Part shown: positions 5,082 through 10,247 of the stretch, piece by piece
Layout: each line of letters begins with the position of its first letter
Position numbering within the stretch: the stretch's first letter is position 1
Source of the DNA: Candidatus Aminicenantota bacterium
Lineage (GTDB): Bacteria; Acidobacteriota; UBA4820; DSQY01
Assembly (NCBI GenBank): GCA_027365515.1
Contig: DAHXMK010000170.1
Coordinates: forward strand, 1 to 10,247
DNA length: 10,247 nucleotides
Direction of reading: 5' to 3'
Notes under the pieces: model-generated
Databases searched by the model: none
Told to the model about the DNA's origin: nothing
The model's input: the letters and a program-made list of their open reading frames with translations, nothing else
Program-made: the position numbers and the translations under genes

Positions 5082-6437
5082 TCAGTTGCTCATTTCTTTA
5101 AGAAGGGGGAAGACATTGCCGAACAATAGGCTGATGTCTGCGGGAGCTACCGAAAATGAGGGATTGTGCACCAACTGATTCAGGGATGTTACAGAGAGCA
5201 GTCCCTCTTGCTTCCCAAGTTCAGCTATAGCGCCGTGAAGCAACTTAGTTCTAGTTTTTTCTGTTTTGTTACTGGTCAAGTGATTCGTGATCTCGCGTAG
5301 CAGGTCAACGAGGTGTTTGTCTTCTCCGTTCGATTTCATTGCACTTGGGCCGCCTGCGGCTTGATGGTCAGCGCAATAAGCCTTCGCCGACAGCTCAAAC
5401 ATGGACCGCAGAAGAAAGCAAAATGCGTGTGGCTGTTTATCAATCTTTAGAGTGCGGGCCTCTCCCAGTAGTGTAACGAGCTTTTCGCGACCAATGCCTT
5501 GTGGTCGAAATTCTTTAAGGAGTTTACGGACCGATCGTGGATCGGTAGAGGCAAGAGCAGTACGCCTTATTTCTCCACTTCCTGTTTGCGCAGGCACTTG
5601 TGCTAGCGGCGTCTGGGTCCCTTGCTCAGATGATGTCCCGCCCATTGCTGGCGCTGGAACGGCAATCCCATATGTGGCACCAAAGAAGTTTTTATGGTCT
5701 CGTATCTCTTTGAACCCTAGTTGGTCGATGCCAATATTATACAATATCTTATCCAGGACACGCTTGTTCTTCGTTGGGTATCGTTGAGATAGTTCCTTGG
5801 GCGATGAAACGCCAAGATGCGGGACAAGTTTCTGGATAGTTTCATTCAAAACAGTTAGCGGGTACTCACCAGCCCATCGTTCAGCCTGTTGTGGAGACAG
5901 GTTCTTGCCGAGTCGCAAGTACTGCTCAAGGAGATCCAAGCCAGGCTCCGAGTCCTTCTTTTGATCGCGGGCATATCTGGCTCTCGCAACGGCGTTCCAC
6001 TTATCCCTACCTGCCTTCTCACCCTTGGCGTGCGTAAGGGCCACCAGCTTGTCCACTATGGCCTTTTCCGTGTTAGCGTAGATCGCACAGGGCACTTTCG
6101 AATTTTGCCGTTTCCATTGAGACGAAAGCGCGTTAATTTTTCTACTCAGGTGATCAGGTATTTCAATGTCATCCAGCGGCGCCAGAATCAACTTGAGAGC
6201 GGCGACACGGCGGTTTCCTTCCTTTACTGACAATTCCCTTGCCGTATTTAATAAGATGATGTTTTCGGTTGGGTGGTAACCGTCTTCGAGTATGCTCTCC
6301 ATTAAGGCCCAAAACCAATCTGGGTTGGTCGAGATAATCGCATTGATGGCGTGAGCCTCATCAGGTTGTGGAATAGTCCTGAAGTTCCGAAGGTCCAGGT
6401 GCAATGACTTCACGGCCTTGAAACCAGTCTCTGGCAT
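5082..6437 (-). CDS. ParB/Srx-like domain protein of a defence-type operon
   Basis: 451 residues. The N-terminal part (about 5-130) looks like a ParB/sulfiredoxin-fold domain: a LHLDLRNFRT entry strand, helices, then VKEGNRRVAALKLI (71-84), whose EGNRR matches the nucleotide-binding signature of the superfamily (E-G-N/H-R-R). A charged helical middle (about 130-260) and a low-complexity Gly/Pro/Thr linker (about 265-290) follow. The C-terminal helical domain (about 300-451) has CFLLRSMFELSAKAYCA, then LNQLVHNPSF, then FGNVFPLLKEM. That tail resembles domains found on other island-encoded ParB-like proteins, but the HEPN RX4-6H ribonuclease motif is not present. AGGAGG lies 8 bases before the ATG. 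A partition role is unlikely, since there is no ParA and no helix-turn-helix ParB core. Possible roles include CTP/ATP-dependent regulation or DNA nicking; this is open. Local GC is low, about 40% at 5221-5280. Confidence 0.75.
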   Translation of the reverse strand: MPETGFKAVKSLHLDLRNFRTIPQPDEAHAINAIISTNPDWFWALMESILEDGYHPTENIILLNTARELSVKEGNRRVAALKLILAPLDDIEIPDHLSRKINALSSQWKRQNSKVPCAIYANTEKAIVDKLVALTHAKGEKAGRDKWNAVARARYARDQKKDSEPGLDLLEQYLRLGKNLSPQQAERWAGEYPLTVLNETIQKLVPHLGVSSPKELSQRYPTKNKRVLDKILYNIGIDQLGFKEIRDHKNFFGATYGIAVPAPAMGGTSSEQGTQTPLAQVPAQTGSGEIRRTALASTDPRSVRKLLKEFRPQGIGREKLVTLLGEARTLKIDKQPHAFCFLLRSMFELSAKAYCADHQAAGGPSAMKSNGEDKHLVDLLREITNHLTSNKTEKTRTKLLHGAIAELGKQEGLLSVTSLNQLVHNPSFSVAPADISLLFGNVFPLLKEMSN

Positions 6438-6499
6438 TGTAATCGCCTCCTGCTTCTATCTACCTCTTAAGCCGCATAAACCATAGGTCGATCATTTCC

Positions 6500-6607
6500 T
6501 TATGCGATGCAAATCTCATCATGCGATAAAATGCAAAGTTGGTAAATGAATTGGTTGATATCTTTGTTCGCCGCAGCGATCTGGCGCATAAGACCGCTTC
6601 TCATCAT
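6500..6607 (-). CDS. Possible small ORF (35 residues) overlapping the RM gene stop
   Basis: The RM stop codon TGA is part of ATGATGAG, so this frame begins with a 4-base overlap, the usual sign of coupled translation, and runs 35 codons to a TAA at 6500-6502. The product starts MMRSGLMRQIAAANKDI and is weakly amphipathic. I recognise no family. It fills much of the 166-base gap before the ParB-like gene. It may simply be a chance frame, since the overlap needs only two adjacent ATG-like triplets. Confidence 0.25.
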   Translation of the reverse strand: MMRSGLMRQIAAANKDINQFIYQLCILSHDEICIA

Positions 6608-9600
6608 CGAGCCACCTTCTTCATGGCTTCGGTGATGGCAACGGTTTTGACGCTTACGGTGGTGACGCGCATCAATAGGTCAATGACCTTCTCTTTGTAA
6701 TCGGCGAAGCGGTAGGTGTTGAACTTCTCGCGGATGGTCGGGTCTTTGGGCTTCTTCTCTTTGTGCTGGTCGAGTATCCATTCGAGGGCCGAGCGGTTGC
6801 CGAGCTTGTATTCCCAGGCTTCGGCGGGAACGCCGCTCAAAGTTGTCTCGGTGTCGAGAGTGATGATGCCGTGGGTCTTGTCGGCCTTCAGGAATGGCTT
6901 GGGCGAAAGGCCCGCCTTGCGCGCCTTTTCGTCTGGCGCGTCCGCGCGCTTGAGGGCGAAGGGCTCCACGCTCTCGTAGCCGATATGAAGCTCCATCAAT
7001 TCCTTTCCCCAATCGGCCCACCGCCAGAAATCCTCGTAGAACGGGATGCGCGGGAACTCGCGCTTCAAGTTCAGCGCGTACTTCTCCCGGTAGACGGGAT
7101 CGTGGAGGACGCCGTAGACGTAATGGAAGATGTCCTCGCGCGTGATAGAGCGGGCGGACTTCGAGCCCTTCGCCTCATAGCGCTCGCGGAATTGTTCCAG
7201 AGCCCAGGAGGTGATGTTGTCGTGATGTTGTCCCGTTTCGCCGTAGCAATGCAGTGGAAAGCAGATGGCATCACCATTAAAATGGTAATCTATCAAACGA
7301 TTTGCAGCTAAGACATTGAAGGGTTTATTTCCGACATTTAAAGCAATCAATTGATTGCGCCACTGGCCCGCTATCGGGAAGATGCTATCCTGCTGATATA
7401 CGCGGTGGGTGATAATGTGGTCATAATAAGTCTTGGTATCACAGTAAGGGCGATACATACAACTCCGTATACGCTCTGACGAGAAACGCAATATGCTTCC
7501 TCTTTTCATGTAACTTTCGAGCTCGCTGGTCCATTTTATCTTTCGATCAACAAAATCAGCGGTTGCCTTCACATCCTTACTGCTACTCCAGCGCGCTCGG
7601 TCTTTTTCGTACAAGGAGACAAACTTCTTTACTTTCGTCTCCAGATCATGTTTGTTGAGATCATAAACCCATTCATCGCGTGCGGTGACAACACCTAGCG
7701 AGAAGAGTTTGAATATCGCTCTTTCCTGGCTTTCTTTCTTCGCGGACTTTGTTGCTTTGGTTGCAATAGGGATGAGCGTGTCGAAATCGTTCTCGACGAG
7801 GTTGATCCAGTTGTGCTTTGCGTCTGGCTTGATCTCTTCCATCGTGATGGAGCGCAGTTTGGCGTTGCCGAGGAAGGCGAGCTTGTCGTCGGCCTTGGCG
7901 TAATCATTCGCCGCTTTGTAATGGATGCGGCAACCAGTGGCGCCGCTCTTCTTTACGCAGAAGTAGACCGCGACACCGACGCGAATCTTGTCCTCGAATA
8001 TATTTCCGCCTTCACGGCGCCGGCGCTCTCCGCTCGTGCGCGCATTTCCCTTGAGGTCTACGACCCAGATGTCGTTGAACTCCTCGGCGATGACCTTGCG
8101 AAAACCATCATAGGTCCGGCTGTCAATGAAGGAGGAGTTGCTGACAAAGGCCAGGATGCCGTTCTCGTTCAGCCTGTCGCTCGCCCAGCGGAAGAAGCGC
8201 GCGTACATGTCGTAGAGCTTCGTCTTCTGCGCGGTGGAGGCCGCGATGTAGGTCGCCTTGATCCGCTTGTCAATCTCCGGGTATTCGCGGTTCTTGTTGT
8301 TCTCGTTCTCGTTCATCTGGTTGGCGTTGTAGGGAGGATTGCCGATGATGACCGATATTTTGCGCTTGTTCTGCCGGTTGATGCGCTCAAGGTTCTCCTC
8401 GCTCACGCCGCCGAAGACGCTGCTCTGCACCATTTTCGCGGCGCGAAGCGCCGTCACGTTGTCGAGCGTGTCCACGAAGCAGAGGTTGGGGAACTCGGCG
8501 TACTCGGCGGTGATCGCGGCGTAAGTCGCCTCGATGTTCAGGTTGGCGACGTAGTAGGGAAGGATAGCGACCTCGTTGGCGTGCAGCTCGTTGAGGTACT
8601 TGTCCTTCAGCCGCCGGGGCTGTCCCCTGAAATGTTCCAGCAGCTCGCAGATGAACGTGCCGGTGCCCGCCGCAGGGTCGAGAATCTCCACCTCCTTGTC
8701 TATAAGGTTCTTGCCGAAGTGGCGGTCGCAAAGCCAGTCGGCGCTCTCGACCATGAAGCGGACGATCTCGTTGGGCGTGTAAACCACGCCGAGGCGGTCG
8801 GCGGCCTTGACGTTGTAAACCTTGTAGAAGCTTTCGTAAATCACCTTGAGGAAGGCCTGCTTCTCGTGGTGGCTCGAAATGCGCGCTGCGGCGGAACGAA
8901 TCGCGGCGTAGTAAGGTTCCAGCGCCTTCATCGTCCGCTTCTTCACGTCGCCGGTGAAGAAGGTCTCCTCGAGGGCGTAAAGCTCCCTAGCCACGTTGTT
9001 CTGGCGGTGGAAGTCGTCCTCGCTGAAAACCTTCGAGAAAATCTCCTCCGTCAGAACGTGCTGGATGAGCATCTCCCGAACGTCGGCCTCGGCGAGGGCA
9101 GGGTTGATCGCCTCTTGCGCGTGGGCGAGGAACTTCTTCGACGCTTCGCGGAAGGTGTTGTTTTCCTCGATGGCCTTCTGAATCATGGCGCGCAAGGCTT
9201 CTAGGACGGCGGGCAGATCGGCTTTGAATTGCTCGACGCCCTTGCGGAAATCGGATATCTCGGCCCGCTCGTAGCTGAAGAAGACGCCGAGCATATGCGA
9301 GAGCGCCTTCACATCGTCCACCGGGCAGCGCATGGCGGTCTGGCGGTTCTGAATCAGGACGGCCTCGGTCGAATCCTCGAAAATGATGTTGTCCTGCGGA
9401 TAGCCGCGCTTGAACTTGTGGGCGATCTCGGCGTCGAGGTCGTCCTTCTCGTCCTTCGCTTCCCAATAGCCGAAGGGAACGCGCAGTTCGTGCAGGAGCG
9501 CTCCGTCAACGTAGCGGCGCTCCTTCGCCGGCGTCTCAATCTCGTATTCGGGAACGAAAACCAGGTTGTATTGCTTGCCCCATTCCTTCAAAAGGTCTTT

Positions 9601-9696
9601 GAACGCCTCTCGAACGACGCTCTCGCGCGAGGTGCCGGACACCTTCCGCAAGTCCTGAAGATTGTTCAGGTACTGTTGAATAAGAACGTCGCTCAT
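6604..9696 (-). CDS. Type ISP/IIG-like fused restriction endonuclease-adenine methyltransferase
   Basis: 1030 residues from the ATG at 9694-9696; a TTG one codon earlier also keeps the frame, but the GGGGGA site about 5 bases upstream favours the ATG. The N-terminal nuclease has a PD-(D/E)xK pattern in YVDGALLH...GYWEAKDE: D64, E79, K81. A helical connector (about 130-290) follows. The N6-adenine methylase core has VVYTPNEIVRFMV (about 304-316), DPAAGTGTF (340-348, motif I) and NPPY (453-456, motif IV). The last 400 or so residues match the specificity/C-terminal region of type ISP enzymes (FYEDFWRWADWGKELMELHIG). Enzymes such as LlaBIII (about 1578 residues) have a helicase between nuclease and methylase; no helicase motifs are seen here, so this is closer to a one-chain IIG layout. 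It should modify one adenine and cut unmodified DNA. The middle of the gene is AT-rich (see findings). It leads the operon with the ParB-like and D12 genes. Confidence 0.92.
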   Translation of the reverse strand: MSDVLIQQYLNNLQDLRKVSGTSRESVVREAFKDLLKEWGKQYNLVFVPEYEIETPAKERRYVDGALLHELRVPFGYWEAKDEKDDLDAEIAHKFKRGYPQDNIIFEDSTEAVLIQNRQTAMRCPVDDVKALSHMLGVFFSYERAEISDFRKGVEQFKADLPAVLEALRAMIQKAIEENNTFREASKKFLAHAQEAINPALAEADVREMLIQHVLTEEIFSKVFSEDDFHRQNNVARELYALEETFFTGDVKKRTMKALEPYYAAIRSAAARISSHHEKQAFLKVIYESFYKVYNVKAADRLGVVYTPNEIVRFMVESADWLCDRHFGKNLIDKEVEILDPAAGTGTFICELLEHFRGQPRRLKDKYLNELHANEVAILPYYVANLNIEATYAAITAEYAEFPNLCFVDTLDNVTALRAAKMVQSSVFGGVSEENLERINRQNKRKISVIIGNPPYNANQMNENENNKNREYPEIDKRIKATYIAASTAQKTKLYDMYARFFRWASDRLNENGILAFVSNSSFIDSRTYDGFRKVIAEEFNDIWVVDLKGNARTSGERRRREGGNIFEDKIRVGVAVYFCVKKSGATGCRIHYKAANDYAKADDKLAFLGNAKLRSITMEEIKPDAKHNWINLVENDFDTLIPIATKATKSAKKESQERAIFKLFSLGVVTARDEWVYDLNKHDLETKVKKFVSLYEKDRARWSSSKDVKATADFVDRKIKWTSELESYMKRGSILRFSSERIRSCMYRPYCDTKTYYDHIITHRVYQQDSIFPIAGQWRNQLIALNVGNKPFNVLAANRLIDYHFNGDAICFPLHCYGETGQHHDNITSWALEQFRERYEAKGSKSARSITREDIFHYVYGVLHDPVYREKYALNLKREFPRIPFYEDFWRWADWGKELMELHIGYESVEPFALKRADAPDEKARKAGLSPKPFLKADKTHGIITLDTETTLSGVPAEAWEYKLGNRSALEWILDQHKEKKPKDPTIREKFNTYRFADYKEKVIDLLMRVTTVSVKTVAITEAMKKVAR

Positions 9697-9713
9697 CAAT
9701 TCCCCCTGCGCGG

Positions 9714-9719
9714 ATTATA
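9714..9719 (-). promoter_or_regulatory. Perfect TATAAT -10 box before the RM gene
   Basis: Minus-strand TATAAT ends 17 bases before the ATG, so the leader would be only about 10 bases and would consist mostly of the ribosome site. No convincing -35 box lies 16-18 bases upstream (that region reads GC-rich, then CCCTTTTC), and there is no extended -10 TG. The promoter may be weak or need an activator. Confidence 0.45.
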
Positions 9720-9851
9720 GCGCAAAAAGAAAAGGGCGGCGCGAAAGCTCGGCGCGGGAACGGGGGCGGCTGGCGCGAAGGGCCAACCGAGCGCCCCGTC
9801 TGCCTTTGCCAGCGGGACGCGGAAGCGAAACCCCGTTCCCGCGCTTTGCAT

Positions 9852-9914
9852 CCTTCACTACTCACTACTCACTACTCACTACTCACGAGTCACAAGCCGC
9901 TTCTTACGTCTCAC
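9852..9914 (-). repeat. 7-bp repeat array, nine units around GTGAGTA
   Basis: Read on the minus strand, nine 7-base units follow in strict register. Four identical GTGAGTA units (9859-9886) lie in the middle. On either side are variants such as GTGAGAC, GTAAGAA, GTGACTC and GTGAAGG, plus one divergent unit (GCGGCTT). The GTRA start is kept in eight of nine. Confidence 0.85.
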
Positions 9915-9943
9915 TGGCCGGTCACCGGACGTGGGATGTTTTC

Positions 9944-9963
9944 GGCCTTTGCAAGCAAAGGCC
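9944..9963. repeat. Perfect hairpin 1 between the 7-bp arrays
   Basis: Arms GGCCTTTGC and GCAAAGGCC (9 bp) with only AA between them, so a loop of 4 after fraying. There is no T-run on either side, so it is not a typical terminator. Confidence 0.7.
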
Positions 9964-9968
9964 GCTAC

Positions 9969-9990
9969 GGGAGGGGACGGAGCCCCTCCC
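9969..9990. repeat. Perfect hairpin 2 between the 7-bp arrays
   Basis: Arms GGGAGGGG and CCCCTCCC (8 bp) with the 6-base loop ACGGAG. The right arm touches the second 7-base array. Confidence 0.7.
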
Positions 9991-10022
9991 TTACGGCTCA
10001 CGTTTCACCTCTTACGTCTCAC
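9988..10022 (-). repeat. Second 7-bp repeat array, five GTRARNN units
   Basis: Minus-strand units GTGAGAC, GTAAGAG, GTGAAAC, GTGAGCC and GTAAGGG in strict register. The first two nearly repeat the end of the 9852-9914 array. Register is lost beyond 10022 by an extra base. Confidence 0.75.
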
Positions 10023-10078
10023 TTTCTCACGCTTTGTACGCGGGTGGCCTCGGCGTGCCGATGTCGCCGGTGGGGGGC

Positions 10079-10247
10079 GTCGCTTCCCCTCCGGTCCCTG
10101 CTCGCAGCCACCTCGATCCCTGCTCGCATCCTCCCGATTCTTGCTCGCACACCGCCCGGTTCCCACTCGCATAACCCCAAGGCGGTGCGCGCATACCCCC
10201 TGATCCATACTCGCACCCCATCCGAGCCATGCTCGCCCCCCCCCCAT
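10079..10247. repeat. 22-bp tandem repeat (minisatellite) to the window end
   Basis: The core CTCGCA (variants GTCGCT, CGCGCA, CTCGCC) recurs at 10079, 10101, 10123, 10144, 10166, 10188, 10210 and 10232: steps of 22, 22, 21, 22, 22, 22 and 22. On the minus strand the unit is close to TGCGAGCAGGGATCGGGNGG plus two variable bases. Because 22 is not a multiple of three, the repeat opens all three minus-strand frames, which produces overlapping short ORFs that are not genes. The last unit ends in a run of ten C, and the array is cut by the window. Confidence 0.85.

Larger units (their letters stand above)
9721..10247. other. Gene-free, repeat-built region at the right edge
   Basis: No protein-like frame and no RNA gene is seen. 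The region is GC-rich and consists of two 7-base repeat arrays, two perfect hairpins and a 22-base tandem repeat reaching the window end in a run of ten C. The short frames on the minus strand after 10005 are products of the tandem repeat. Confidence 0.7.

Noticed and set aside
5082..6437. Plasmid or chromosome partition ParB
   Set aside because: No ParA, no helix-turn-helix core and no parS-like site seen; the neighbours are restriction and methylation genes.
7813..9204. Plus-strand ORF of 463 codons
   Set aside because: It lies wholly antisense to the RM gene, is Val/Leu/Glu-rich from reversed GC-rich codons, and shows no family motif. The minus-strand frame has clear catalytic motifs.
10005..10247. 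Three overlapping minus-strand ORFs
   Set aside because: All three are the same 22-base repeat read in different frames; the period shifts frame each unit, so coding is not credible.
10079..10247. CRISPR array
   Set aside because: Units follow directly every 21-22 bases with no unique spacers, and no cas gene is nearby.

Overview
The window comes from a bacterial chromosome or large replicon, in a defence and toxin-antitoxin island. The coding layout, Shine-Dalgarno sites and sigma70-type promoters are bacterial. The host cannot be named from the sequence: there is no rRNA, tRNA or housekeeping gene. GC is mixed. Hand counts of 60-base rows give about 60-65% in the flanks of the large restriction-modification gene, but only about 37-43% in its middle and 40% in part of the ParB-like gene, so the island looks mosaic. 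Every credible gene is on the minus strand; the long plus-strand ORFs are antisense shadows.

Right to left, which is the direction of transcription: 9697-10247 is gene-free and built of repeats, with two 7-bp repeat arrays, two perfect hairpins and a 22-bp tandem repeat that runs to the window edge. Next is a four-member, same-strand block: a type ISP/IIG-like fused nuclease-methyltransferase (9696-6604), a possible 35-residue ORF overlapping its stop codon, a ParB/Srx-domain protein (6437-5082) and a D12-class adenine methyltransferase (5056-4148). Their order and spacing suggest one operon, a restriction-modification system with extra parts. A gene-free spacer (3620-4147) follows, carrying more 7-bp repeats, a 19-bp direct repeat and a possible mobile-element end.

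Next is a compact AbrB-type antitoxin / PIN toxin pair (3558-2830) with a good promoter and a palindromic operator in its leader. A DUF4143 AAA+ ATPase (2712-1477) follows, with its own promoter overlapped by an inverted repeat.

The left end holds a RhuM-Fic fusion (1247-249), preceded by a broken reading frame resembling the C-terminal tail of a type I methylase. It is followed by a 16-codon remnant of a second DUF4143 ATPase and a second copy of the sequence that follows the first ATPase. This looks like a decayed tandem duplication of an ATPase-X-RhuM/Fic cassette.

Taken together the genes form a restriction-modification module, a type II toxin-antitoxin pair, an ATPase often found in defence islands and a Fic toxin-like protein. 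The joint action of the ISP, ParB-like and D12 genes is inferred from layout only.
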